A stretch of 64,000 nucleotides of DNA from positions 36,003,608-36,067,607 of the forward strand of contig NC_088300.1 of NCBI RefSeq assembly GCF_032854445.1, in the 5' to 3' direction. Shown piece after piece: positions 50,032 through 60,874 of the stretch; the first letter of the stretch is position 1; each line of letters opens with the position of its first letter. The notes below the pieces were generated by a model. It worked only from the letters and a program-made list of their open reading frames with translations. It was not told the origin of the DNA and did not search any database. Origin of the DNA: Liolophura sinensis (taxonomy: Eukaryota; Mollusca; Polyplacophora; Chitonida; Chitonidae). The position numbers and the translations under genes are program-made.

Positions 50032-52771
50032 TGTTTCCACTGTGGATTCATATTTATTTCTTTAGGCAAAGACTGTTATGACTGTTTGCGTATTTGAGTA
50101 TTTGGCAAAAAGAAGAATGCCCCAAATTTGCTCTAATTTGAACTGTGATATATCCAATTTCATAGCTCAGAAAAATGTAATTCTTCTAAATATTTAACTC
50201 TTTATGAAATATTTGTTAACTATTTTGAATGCACTGTCCACTGAACGCTTTTGCACAAAAAATGAGCTGAAATGAAACAACATTGAAAAAACATGACCAA
50301 TATTTAAGGTTATAACTGATCAAACTCTCGCCTCATATTTGATATGTTTAATACCATGCAACTTAATTATAAATGATGGTTACATGTTGAAGGCAAAACA
50401 CCATACAGAATCTTAAGATAAATTCTTGCTGTTTCTGAAAGATACAACATTTGTCGACATTGTTATTTCAGGTTCTAATGTTGCAAACATGTGATGTAAT
50501 GGCTTTGGTTCTGAACTTGATCGTATAAATGACTTCAATGTATCAGAATAATTACATGAAAAAAGATCAAATGATCAAAGTTCTGATTATGGCTCGGATC
50601 TTATTTCTGTACAATGAATAAGTGTTATAGTTCAAGCACTATGGCACTGTGGAATTACATAGCACATCACATGACTGATTAAAATACGCACAAATAAAAT
50701 AAAAAGTCTGACACAAATTTATGACTATACAATACCATAAAAAGTTACAAATCTTACTAGGCGTAGCTATACTCATCAGAAAGAAAAAAAAAACATGGAG
50801 GACAATCTCACACAACAACATAATAACAATTAATGAAACAAAATACTGGGAAAAGTATGGAAAATGTAACTTTAAAACATATACAAAAAAGCAAGAAGTT
50901 AGCACCGAAAGAGTAAAGCTTGATTTATTGCACCAAAATTGAAGAATAAAATATACAACTACTGGAAACTGACAATATGAAGTGAAATTATGCATACAAT
51001 TTTAAAGAGCACTTTTAATTAATTTAATTAACCTGTTAAACAACAAATATATTGTGTGTGTCAATAAATATCAAATTGCACTTGTTCTTATAACAGTTCT
51101 ACAGACCATGGCCAGAGTAGATATAATAAAGGCCCCAAACAGAATGGTACAAGTACACAGTATGAATATCACATTCTGTGCTATAATCTATAATGTGCCC
51201 AGTGTTGTAACAAATCTGTTGAATGAAACCATGTGATATGTTCAACGAAGCAAATGTTGAATATCATACAATGAAGTTAACAAAGCCACATACTACACCA
51301 TGTGATGCGTTTAGCAAAGCTAATGCATGAAATCATGGGCATACATGTGAAGGCATTCTGATGGCCATATACCAGAATATCTACAGAATGCATTTATATG
51401 TATCAATACTGCTTCTTTGCAAACATGCTTATTCATTGTGTCATGTGCAAACCCAATCGTTGTGTTCACATGTTCACATAGTAAATAAAAAGAAGTATGA
51501 CAAAAAACAATGACAATGGTTACGAAGCAATAATATATAAACTTGCAAAAATATTCACTAGAAACACCTAGAAAATACCACTTATCCTGCATTCAACAAA
51601 TCTAACCCCACATTATGCACATTTTCATTTTAATTCAATAAGCAATTCCTGAAATAAAATATTGACATAAACAGTGTACTAAACATATTTTTTTCTCCAA
51701 AATATAATGCAATGTCATGTTTTCATTTCCATTCAAAATTATTCCAGAACATAAAACAAACTTACATACGTCCATGACATAGGTATGAAATCTAATAAAA
51801 ATATACACGTACTAGTATTAAAGTTGTAGTATAAATCTATACCATTGCAAGTATTTCCATTTCATCAAAGTGTCCCTACTCAGGCACTAATATAAAGTAA
51901 ACATAGGCCATCAAACAAACCTCCAATACATCTTACGAAGATGAGCTGGTTTTAAAAATACACTCAGGACTGGCTTATTAGTAACGTTTTTCAGAGACAC
52001 AGACTGCTTTTATGTTTTTATGTGGACTGTTTTGAAAGCCAACAGTCTTTCCCCTGGAATTAAATTCACAACAAAGGGTGTCATGGAAAACTGTGACATG
52101 TCATCTGCACGTATGACCACATGTATATGTATTTTTAGATTATGAACTTCAAAACATTAATTTCAGTGAAAAAAAAAAAAAAAAGATACTGTTTTTAAAA
52201 ATCTACAGATATCTGATATCATGTCCTCTGAATGATAATACCAGCTGGTAAAAAAGATACTGCTTTCCCAAAAACCTGCTAATATCAATGTTTTGATTTT
52301 CAAGGTTATAATGACATTCTAAAGTACATGTTGTTTAATACTAAATGGAACTGAATGACCAAATGGCTGACTTTCACAACAATTACTATCCAAAAAAATT
52401 CATTTATGACTGATTTTCACAACTTTGCAGGAATGATTTTTGTAACTGTATCCGAATCCCATAAGGCAATTTTAATTACAAATGAAAAGGACCTGCAGAA
52501 AAGACCTTTGTTAATAATTTAGAGAGATGGTCATACAAAAAAGTCTTTGTCTTGAAAATACTGACATTTGCACAAGTCTCAATCGGCATACGTATACTTA
52601 TCATCAATATTTGAAGTTGAGTTCAACTGGGAGCTGTTTTGCTTGCTCTTGCCTTTTTTCTTCTTCCTTTTCTCTGGACCAGTATTCTCTCTTCTTTTGT
52701 CTTCAGCAACCTGTACCTTTCCGCTGGGATAAAACAAAACGGCGGGTTTCCCATGGTTTAAATGACCATTG
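50032..52771. other. AT-rich non-coding, probably including the 3' UTR of the membrane-protein gene
   Basis: No exon-like frames. The right part probably includes the 3' UTR of the minus-strand gene whose stop is at 52772. AATAAA on the minus strand occurs near 50924-50930, but the transcript end is unknown. Confidence 0.4.
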
Positions 52772-53120
52772 TTATTGATGCAGTTCAGCGGTGGGAGGTG
52801 GGCTCTGTACTGTGGTGGGGGAGTAGGGCGGGATAACTCTCCGACCAAAGGTTCCCATCTCAGGTGGAGAGTTCTTGATGACGACAACAGAGCTACGCTC
52901 TTCCAGGACATAGTAATATGGCTCTGTGGCAGGAGTAGGACTTCCGAAGTTGTCCTCCAGTTGGCTCCCTGTCACCCTGTCTCTAATCTCCTGTGTCTTG
53001 TCACCACCACCCTTGGGACAGCTCGGGTCTTTGTCTTTACTCTTAGTGTTACTGGTCTCCACTGCGTGTTTACAGCACATCTGCTTGGCTTGAAGGCTTA
53101 CATCACTCACCCTGGATGCC
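52772..53120 (-). CDS. Last coding exon: cytoplasmic tail of a type I membrane protein
   Basis: The acceptor 'cggctttcag' ends at 53121. The first base G completes TGG (Trp) with the TG of the preceding exon, and the frame stays open to TAA at 52772 (115 residues). The tail is hydrophilic, with a Cys pair (QMCCKH), a YYYVLEE segment that offers a Yxx-phi (YYVL) sorting-type motif, and a Pro-rich end (VIPPYSPTTVQSPPP). A second frame, offset by +1, is open from 52911 to 52579 and past this stop carries a Lys-rich coding-like tail (GPEKRKKKKGKSKQ). The true C-terminus may therefore lie in that frame if one base here is wrong or spliced. I do not recognise the family. Confidence 0.7.
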
Positions 53121-53214
53121 CTGAAAGCCGATTTACATCTTTATGAGAATATTGTGAATTTCACTCAGTGACAACACTGCTCATCATTCATGCCTTACAA
53201 GTATGATTATATTA

Positions 53215-53276
53215 TTTCTCTGTTTGGTGTTTTGCGCCATACTCAAGAATATTTCACTAATAAGACGACGGCTACA
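53215..53276 (-). mobile_element. SINE 3' fragment inside the intron
   Basis: 'tttggtgttttgcgccatac' plus 'tcaagaatatttcactaata' and 'agacgacggc' are the 3' half of the conserved-domain SINE family, read in its reverse orientation. It sits within intron 53121-53587. Confidence 0.75.
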
Positions 53277-53587
53277 ATTATATTACAAAGTCACTATGAA
53301 TTGACAGGGCAAAAATGACCCACAGTGTTGCTTTGAACTTCATCTGGCTCCAGGACTAAGTGGCCACATTGATAATCATGGTGTATGTCACAACACGTAT
53401 ATAACATGGCGTGTGCATAGTGATACTCATCAATTTTAAACACATATGCATAATATTTAAAAAAAAAAAAAGAAAATTGTTGATTTTAATGCATGTATCC
53501 AAAATCCAAATTCAATTCATATATTAATTAGTAAAGTGTTTCAGCAGTACTGCACTGTTAAAGTCCATAACAGTATGAATCACATAC

Positions 53588-53684
53588 CATTTCAGTCTTT
53601 TCTTCTTGTACAGTAAGAAGATCACCAGGCCAGTGATAAAGAGAAACGTTATCACGATTAAGGCCACCCACCATGGCGGAGAAT
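53588..53684 (-). CDS. Transmembrane exon of the membrane protein
   Basis: This 97-nt exon has acceptor 'gtgcttcag' (exon starts at 53684) and donor 'AAATG|GTATGTG' (ends at 53588). It encodes SPPWWVALIVITFLF followed by ITGLVIFLLYKKKRLK. That is one hydrophobic span of about 22 residues ending in a basic stop-transfer cluster, so the C-terminus is cytoplasmic if a signal peptide precedes it. The entry phase (AT completing GAT) fits the 21-nt micro-exon. The exit phase (TG) fits the tail exon. Confidence 0.8.
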
Positions 53685-53848
53685 CTGAAGCACAAAGGAG
53701 AATCCTTTACATTGGTTGACTCAATGTATGTTGTCTAACACCATACTTGAAGGATACATGAAACGCTTTGGTTTTATTTCTTAATGTGCAGATTATCATG
53801 TGTAATAACATATAACAGTTGAAATAAATTTTTCAATTTTCATTTTTG

Positions 53849-53903
53849 GTGGGGGGTGGGGGTGGGTGGGGTGGGGGTAGGGGGGGGGGGGGGGGGGGGG
53901 GGG
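53849..53903 (+). repeat. G-rich tract, possible G-quadruplex
   Basis: Successive runs of 3-6 G separated by T or TA end in an uninterrupted run of more than 20 G. It lies on the template strand of an intron of the minus-strand membrane-protein gene. The exact length of the G run in an assembly is unreliable. Confidence 0.85.
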
Positions 53904-54694
53904 AATGGCATCAAGGTACATGTTTCTTAAGGCCCCAGCAGTCAGTCAGGAAATTAAGTAGTTTCCAGCGGTGGCCTCAACGATGATCCCTATTTAAAAA
54001 GACCTCTAAGGGGGACAGACCGAGAAGGTCTGGCCGAATAAGGGCAGGGGTATGGGGAACAGACTGGATCAGCGCAGGTGTAGAGGCGCAGAGGGGATAC
54101 TAAGCTGGCCAGAAGAAGCCATGCAGTATTTGTGTACATGTCACCTGGGCGACACTGTAGCAACACAGTTCACCGGGCTCGGGGTACTTCGGGGGTATTC
54201 ACCGAGTTCCGAGCAAGATCAACGGTGGCGTAATTTTTGAAAAAATCGTTGACGGAAAATGCATAACATAGAGATGTAATTAACACGTATAAAAATACTC
54301 CCAAAGTGAAATTTTTTTAACAAAAATAGCAGTGCATAATTTTCTTCATTTGGCATGGAAACATAATCTTTATTCTATAGTTCTTTTTCATGTATTTCAT
54401 AAGAACTTTTTCACTTGTATAATGGCGGTCAGTTTCATGTTTAAGAACATTGCACCTAATGTACTAGGGCGCTCCTGTAAATCAATTACAGTATAATGTA
54501 ATGAAATTGCATGCTTGATACGATATAATCACACTTATCATGTATTATGAATATCAACTTTATACATCCGGTATTTGAAATTTTTTTCATGTTTTGTACA
54601 TTTAATATAATTTATTACATGTTTTGATTTACTTTATAGCAATGTCAAGCACTGAACTATTCAACTGGTTAGATTTACTTGTTGTAACACTCAC

Positions 54695-54715
54695 CAAATC
54701 CTCCTTTGCAGTTCT
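54695..54715 (-). CDS. 21-nt micro-exon of the membrane protein
   Basis: On the minus strand, 'gtttcctttctag' is a strong acceptor and 'ATTTG|GTGAGTG' a near-consensus donor. They enclose 21 nt. With the G from the previous exon the peptide is ENCKGGF, and the last G combines with AT of the transmembrane exon to give Asp. It is in phase on both sides and adds one Cys just outside the membrane. Skipping it would also keep the frame, so it may be alternative. Confidence 0.65.
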
Positions 54716-54787
54716 CTAGAAAGGAAACGAAAGCAAACTATTGTGATGACGACTTCTACTCAAATACATACAAACATTTGGTTTTAC

Positions 54788-55105
54788 ACATTGCGTGTAC
54801 AGGTTGTACCAAAGTCCTACATGTTGCGTGTACAGGTGGTACCAAAGTCCTACACATTGCGCGTACAGGTCGTACCGAAGTCCTACACATTGTGTGTACA
54901 GGTCGAACCAAAGTCCTACACATTGCGTCTACAGGTCGTACCAAAGTCCTACACATTGCATGTACAGGTCGTACCCAAGTCCTACACATTGCGTGTACAG
55001 GTGGTACCAAAGTCCTACACATTGCGTGTACAGGTTGTACCAAAGTCCTACACATTGCGTGCATAGGTTGTGCCAAAGTCCTACACATTGCATGTACAGG
55101 TCATG
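54788..55105. repeat. Minisatellite, about 9-10 copies of a 33-bp unit
   Basis: The unit 'gtgtacaggtcgtaccaaag' plus 'tcctacacattgc' is repeated head to tail with scattered substitutions. As 33 is a multiple of three, several frames stay open through it. Those repetitive frames are artefacts. It lies in the intron between the micro-exon and exon 55302-55478. Confidence 0.95.
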
Positions 55106-55301
55106 GACTACTCCACATGAAATACTTGACTACCTTATCTTGCTTCAAAAATCACAGTAAAATATTAAAAAATCATCTAGAAATTATAATTTCTCATCAG
55201 TAATCAAATCATGATGATGCAAAACACTTTTAGCCTTCATTTTCGCACAAAGGAAATACAAGATGAATATGGATTTGCCTAATTCACACAAATGCCCTTA
55301 C

Positions 55302-55478
55302 CCTCGTATGCCTTCCATGATGGACAATTCTTCATTAACATGGACTTTTTTTCTGAGTTGAACCATGCTGGAAACTGTGGTGGTTTTATGTCACACAGCT
55401 GGACATTGGACTTCACACAGTGACCACTGGGCGTTTCACAGACAGGGACAAAATCATACATAGCAAACTTGAATAAAC
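55302..55478 (-). CDS. Ectodomain exon of the membrane protein
   Basis: This 177-nt exon has acceptor 'tttgcattttag' (exon starts at 55478) and donor 'TACGAGG|GTAAGG' (ends at 55302). The first GT completes TGT (Cys) with the T of the upstream exon, and the last G combines with AG of the micro-exon. It encodes LFKFAMYDFVPVCETPSGHC, then a stretch with VQLCDIKPPQFPAWF, ending KNCPSWKAYE. It carries four Cys of its own plus the junction Cys and several aromatic residues, consistent with a small disulphide-bonded extracellular module. I do not recognise a named domain. Confidence 0.75.
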
Positions 55479-56389
55479 CTAAAATGCAAAGACCAACAAA
55501 AATGCATAGAACTTAAAACTTTAATAAATGAAGCAATTAAATATTTACTTTATTTAAATTTATATGATTGGTGTTTTAACACTGTAGTAGATCTAAATCT
55601 GTATGAACAAAAAATATCACATATGCCTCACAGGAATGGACTTTTGCTACCAGAGGAGAAAAAGTCACTGCAACATCATTCTACTGCCAAAAGATTTGAT
55701 GCAATATATCTACCTTTCATGGTTTTTTCAATCTTTTCAAAGAATTTAGGCATAGTTACAGAACACTAGTTTATTATTATATAATTAAAAAACAGTTGAA
55801 TGTACAAGAATTGGAATATGAATACATGGCATCTAGTGGATAATGGGATTAGATATTCCAGGTAAGAAATTAAATAAAACCATATGACAACAAAAAATTA
55901 CAAACCACGTACGTACAGTTCAACAATGGATAGTTCTATAATAGTTGCTGGATATGAATGCTTCTGTCACCATGTGTGTTGAAGAAACTTCAGGCTGAAA
56001 AAATAGATGTACAACATAGTCATAATGTTACCATAATTATCCATTATCCAATTAACTGTATTTAATTAGTACCAATGGTTTCAACTTTTAACATTACAGT
56101 GATTATATCCTATTGTTATTATTATTATTATTTTTTTTCAATTTATTTTGCTCTTGTTTTGTGTGAAACATTAATATCCTATTAACATTTAGGATATAAA
56201 CTCACTACCATTGTCTGTTCTCAATTGGTTTCAGAAACCATTTACACAAATATTAGACTGTCTGGTTTCCATGAATGACTATTAAATGGTTAATTTCAGA
56301 CATCAAAAAAATTTAAACATTCTACATTTTTGAAACCATGCGCTAGCCATATTGGGTATAGTGCAATGACTGGTTGACTCGTATCAGTA

Positions 56390-56566
56390 TAATGGCTTGG
56401 GCGGGGTGACTTACTTGCCTTCGGTACATCTTCTCGTGAAGCAGCTGTGGATAAAAAAGCGGTGCAACAAGGAGGCACATTACATACACTCTAAGGACTC
56501 CTTCATCGTCACATGACTGAAAAATTGTTAAGTACGATGTTAAACCAAGCACTCACTCACATTATT
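56390..56566 (+). mobile_element. SINE 3' portion in an intron
   Basis: 'cttctcgtgaagcagctgtg', then 'gcaacaaggaggcaca', and the tail 'tgactgaaaaattgttaagt' followed by CACTCACTCAC. It is the same family as 44393-44676, 5'-truncated. Confidence 0.8.
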
Positions 56567-56567
56567 T

Positions 56568-56712
56568 ATCTACTTACTTGATTGGTGTTTATGTCATACC
56601 CAAGAATATTTCACTTATACGACAGCGGCCAGCACTTTGGTGGGACTAAACCGGGCAGGGCCCAAGGGAAACCCACAACCATCTGCAGGTCGCTGCAGAC
56701 CTTTTCACGTAC
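56568..56712 (-). mobile_element. Conserved-domain SINE abutting the previous one tail to tail
   Basis: A short T-rich tail (TTTATCTACTTACTTG) starts directly after the CACTCAC tail of the preceding element. 'aagaatatttcacttatacg', 'cagcggccagcactttggtg' and 'aacccacaaccatctgcagg' follow. It is on the minus strand with the head missing. Confidence 0.8.
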
Positions 56713-56727
56713 CCATATATGTTATAC

Positions 56728-56753
56728 ATATATATATATATATATATATATAT
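56728..56753. repeat. (TA)n microsatellite
   Basis: About 12 TA units beside the SINE. Confidence 0.9.
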
Positions 56754-57015
56754 GCATACACACACACAGCCATATATATGTATTGTTGCACAATGCAATG
56801 GTATACTGTACCATGTGTTACATGCAAAATCACCTTTAAGGGCTAAAGTAAGGACTGGTTCAACCTGGGAAGTTCAAAAGCAGCTGAAACACTTAATCTG
56901 CCTCGTGCCTTCAAATCACGAAATGTCGCTGTCAGTGTCATTCAGTGAAGGCACACCGAAGATGACTGAACAAATGGAGTAGAAATCATCTAATGTTTAA
57001 ATACGAAATACTCAC

Positions 57016-57098
57016 ATCGTGGATAATTTGCTCCCCTTGTCTTTCTACAAACACCTGTCAATACACTGAAACCATCGTGAATGTCAGAAAGAGGTGAC
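57016..57098 (-). CDS. Ectodomain exon of the membrane protein
   Basis: This 83-nt exon has a strong acceptor 'attcctttgttctttag' (exon starts at 57098, with 'ctaat' upstream as a possible branch site) and donor 'CGAT|GTGAGT' (ends at 57016). The only open reading fits both neighbours: the first G completes a codon from upstream, then 27 codons SPLSDIHDGF...VCRKTRGANYPR, and a final T that makes Cys with the next exon. It encodes the N-terminal part of the mature ectodomain. Confidence 0.7.
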
Positions 57099-57314
57099 CT
57101 AAAGAACAAAGGAATTCGATTTCTTCGATTAGTCAATGTTCTTCCGGATATATGTTGTTGTGGCTCAACAGCGCCCCCTACTGGGCAGGCTAAAATTGTT
57201 AACCCTCAACTACATACGGAATTTGGACCGGAGCTTTTATATCGCTGAATGGGACATCACTTAAACATATTTTTAGTTGATTAAAATATATTGTTTACAA
57301 TATACGGTGCAAAA

Positions 57315-57370
57315 TTGTAATGTTCATTAGTTTTCACTCTATCAAAAAAAAAAAAAAAAAAAAAAAAATC
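57315..57370. repeat. Poly-A tract
   Basis: An A run of about 25 bases at 57344-57368 within the first intron of the membrane-protein gene. Confidence 0.8.
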
Positions 57371-58002
57371 TAAATATTAAATGGTTACCGCTACTCCTCA
57401 TGAACTGAATTTCTGAAGGAAAGAGAAGAGTTTCGTGTAGATGGCCTACATTGTTGAGCGAATTTTTTTTTTTTAAAGAAAGCCATTATTCTATAAGGAT
57501 ATTGATATAATTATACTCTTGTTCTTCAGCCCCAAAGCGTTATGCAGATAAGAAAATTAACATAAAATTGTGACTACATGGGACACATGTAAAGGCCTAT
57601 TTAAAACGATTCAACTGAACGAGGCATAACTTATGGCAGGCCAATAGATATCCCAGTATCACATCCAATCCATCACTGAATTTCGAAAGATAAAAATTAC
57701 GTGAAATGTCTTACTGGAGGTGAACTTTACCACAGAACACGAGAGCTTATAATAAAACCTACAAATACTGTTGTATTTTGAACTAATGATAACACGAACC
57801 CACTCGATCGGCGCATATCACTGTAGAAGGGCTAGGTTGTTGGAATTTGGGATAGCATAAAGTATTGGGAGAGAGCTTATAAATATACAGGGCCTTTATA
57901 TAGGTCTATCCATCTCAGTTGTCACCTAAGTAAGTCACCTTATAACAGTACAAGCTCATCTTATTGCAATGGCTTAATAACCGGTTCCGATTTCAACACA
58001 GA

Positions 58003-58052
58003 TTTGCATATTGTTGAGTACGGCGTGAAACATCAATGAAATAAATAAATGC
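58003..58052 (+). mobile_element. SINE 3' end fragment
   Basis: 'ttgttgagtacggcgtgaaa' followed by 'catcaatgaaataaataaat', the 3' end of the conserved-domain SINE. Confidence 0.7.
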
Positions 58053-58450
58053 AAAGATTTTGCATGTTGCACATACGATGTGCAGACCGATACAAACCCC
58101 TATATAAAAGCACACACGTATAAGGATATGTATAGGTCTATATTTATTGGTGGCAAAGAATCGGCCAGACTTCGGTGTTTGGCACGCGTCATCAGTTGTA
58201 AATCTTTAATGTTTATTGTAAAGGCACTGAAGTTAATGGGCGATCGATATGACCGTGTGAAGCCTGTAGCTGTGGAAACGAATACAGATCGATTTTTCTG
58301 ATTGACACAAATTGGGACCGTCTGTACTTAACCATGTAATCAATCAATGCACCTGCAATGTACATAATATTTATACCGTAAAAATGTATTCTTATTTGTG
58401 CTTAATGCATAGCATTGAATACCCATATTATAGTGTATGTTATACACTAC

Positions 58451-58506
58451 CAACTTTGTTGTCTGTCTCTCCAAGAACCAAGAAGCAGCAGTTGGAATAG
58501 TGCCAT
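58451..58506 (-). CDS. Tentative first exon (signal peptide) of the membrane protein
   Basis: ATG at 58506 begins MALFQLLLLGSWRDRQQS, a short Leu-rich stretch that could be part of a signal peptide. A GTAGTG donor at 58450 would leave TG, which makes Trp with the G of exon 57098. The phase is right and the whole model then sums to 783 nt (260 codons plus stop). The donor is not consensus, the hydrophobic core is short and phase agreement alone has a one-in-three chance, so another first exon is possible. Confidence 0.35.
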
Positions 58507-59489
58507 GCAGTTTCCAGAATGGATGAATTCTGGGTGTAACGCAGGTTTTTTTTTATCGCTGTTTTGCTCAATAAATTGTAAAGTAGTGTCGTGCATGACA
58601 ACTGCAACAAATGATGGAAGGTCATAGATAATTAATTATTTGGGTTTTATCTAATTAACTATATTTAGTATTTTAATATTTCGATTTTGTTTACATCATG
58701 TTCAAGAATTTCGCCATGCATATGTAAGGTATACACACAGCTTCAGTCATTTACTGAAAGAAAACTGGCCACAGTATTATTTGCATTTGGTAAAACTCAT
58801 CGGTAGGAATCGAATAAAAAATTATCGCTTATATTTCAAGGTTTGCAACGCTTTAAAAAAGGATGAGACACTTTCCATATGCGTTTTTGATTCAGACAAA
58901 ACATACGAAATCTGTGAACAAAAAGCAAAAACAATCACAGACGTAGGCCTGTTCATACATGCTGGTTATTTTCCATCAAGACAGGTAGAATAACCCAATC
59001 AGTATATACTTTCAAATCGGAAGTTTTGAGAATCTTTCAAATAGGTGCCATCATGCAGTTTCTCCCGCTCCAGCCTTGTGTAAATCTGTAATACATGTAC
59101 ATCATCTTCTGTGTGCTACTTTATGCTGTTTTATATAGAACTGTGGAAATTACATGCACACCTATTAAAGCGTGGGAAGAAGAAAAGAAAAAAAAAAACA
59201 AACATTACACCTCACATAGGGACCTTCATATAAATGTTATCCCCAACGCATCGATCTGCTAAGTTTAACGAGGAGTTGCTTTAACAAGGTCTCGATCATC
59301 TTACCTTTTTTTATTTTATAAATACGCCCAAGGTCGATCAGATTCCAAATACTGCGTCCCGTAAATATGCTAAGTATATTTAATGATAATTTGTTGAAAA
59401 TAGGTGGGAGGAGTTTCGTTGACAAGAGCGGAGTGGATCACTGCATCACCCGGTCTCGAATTATCTGCGTAGGAAAACATCCCCATCAC

Positions 59490-59495
<6 letters not shown>

Positions 59496-59573
<78 letters not shown>
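59496..59573. repeat. (TA)n microsatellite of about 78 bp
   Basis: About 39 uninterrupted TA units; the true length may vary. Frames through it (Ile-Tyr repeats) are not genes. Confidence 0.95.
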
Positions 59574-59576
<3 letters not shown>

Positions 59577-60211
59577 AAGAAATACGGAAAGATCCCCCTA
59601 GTGAGGAGAATTTACATAGGAGAAAAAACATAATAAAACGCCTTCTTAACTTTCTACATTCTGTTATATTCCAACTGCAGTTTCAAACTTCATGTGGGAG
59701 CGTTATTGGAGAAGTATATCATTGTGGAGCTTATCGTTATCGTAGTTGATTTGACATTTAGTTGATTTGCTGGCCTTGTTCACTTGTATACAAGGAATTC
59801 CGATGTTACTCTAGATTGGGATTACCAGCCATGATTCAACCGCAACTTTGTAAAGGTAAACTTACTTAAGCCCCCTGCTGGGCTGATGTGGGACAGTTAC
59901 TAAATTGGGGCATATATATTTCACCCCCACCTCTCAAAAAACGGTAGAAAATGCTTACTAAATAAACCTAAAATTTAAATGTCAACCGCAATGTGTCCAT
60001 GGTACTAAAATAAAATGTCATAAAATTTAATCTCAATTAAGGAGGTTGTCATTCTAATTCTTTTTCTCAAATGGGCTCTGCAAACAATGAGTAGGCTAAA
60101 CTTACGTTTTACTGTTGTCCGTTTTACTTCGTTTCGATTTTTGGCATTTGGCATAGTATTTCACGGACGGCCCCTAGGCCACACAAATCGAAACACCTGT
60201 CAAAGAAACCG

Positions 60212-60219
60212 TGACGTCA
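60212..60219. promoter_or_regulatory. CRE palindrome TGACGTCA
   Basis: A perfect CREB/ATF-type site in a locally CpG-richer stretch ('gtgacgtcacgaggcg') between two divergent genes. Confidence 0.45.
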
Positions 60220-60874
60220 CGAGGCGATACAAACTGGCTGCTGATAGCCAGAGTTAACCTGGAGAAACATATCAGCAACCGGCTGTTAAAGACCTAAGAA
60301 ACCAAGCGACTGTTTTGCGCGCCACTACAATCGCACAGCCAAAATTAGGACTGAATATAGAAACGAACAAACACCATTACTCAGAGTACTGTATAAGTCC
60401 CAGTAAAATTAAAATGAAGACACCACAAGTTTCTTTCCCTAACCAACTTTACTAAAAAAATTTTTCACATGGCCTTTAAAGGTGCAATTCAGAAAATTCA
60501 TATGGGCCTATGCATATAGGCTGTTTCTATAGCTGGCTCTGCTCCAGTCATGCGTGGGTCTAGCTTCAGTTAACTGCTGTTAACTTCAGTTAACAGATGC
60601 TCGCTGGTATGTTAAGGAAAGCTGTTTGGTTCAGTTGGGCCGTCTACAAGTGGCATACAGTGTGAACCGGGCAATTTTCTCGTAAGTGGGACGCGGGGAT
60701 CAAGGGCTCAAATCCGAAGTAGTCATACCAATGATCTTTAAATAGGTAAGTTAGGTTCTTCTTACCTCCATTGGCAGTCAGCTTTTAAAAGAGCACGTGA
60801 TTGGCCGGGTATCCGTTCCCGAACTGTCAATCAAGAACACAACCAATCATAAGCAGCATTGTTGCAAATAGTAT

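Larger units (their letters stand above)
58507..60874. other. Intergenic region between divergent genes, left part
   Basis: No supported gene. It contains a long (TA)n repeat (59496-59573) and a CRE palindrome at 60212. Confidence 0.5.

Noticed and set aside
50639-50995. 118-codon minus-strand frame rich in Phe, Cys and Ile
   Set aside because: It is AT-driven composition without splice sites or domain signals. An overlapping Lys-rich frame exists on the other strand, as expected in AT-rich DNA.
54706-55203. Overlapping open frames on both strands with 11-residue repeats
   Set aside because: The 33-bp tandem repeat keeps several frames open at once. There is no start context and the region is intronic in the membrane-protein gene.
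59367-59633. Open frame with a long Ile-Tyr repeat
   Set aside because: It is created by the (TA)n microsatellite.
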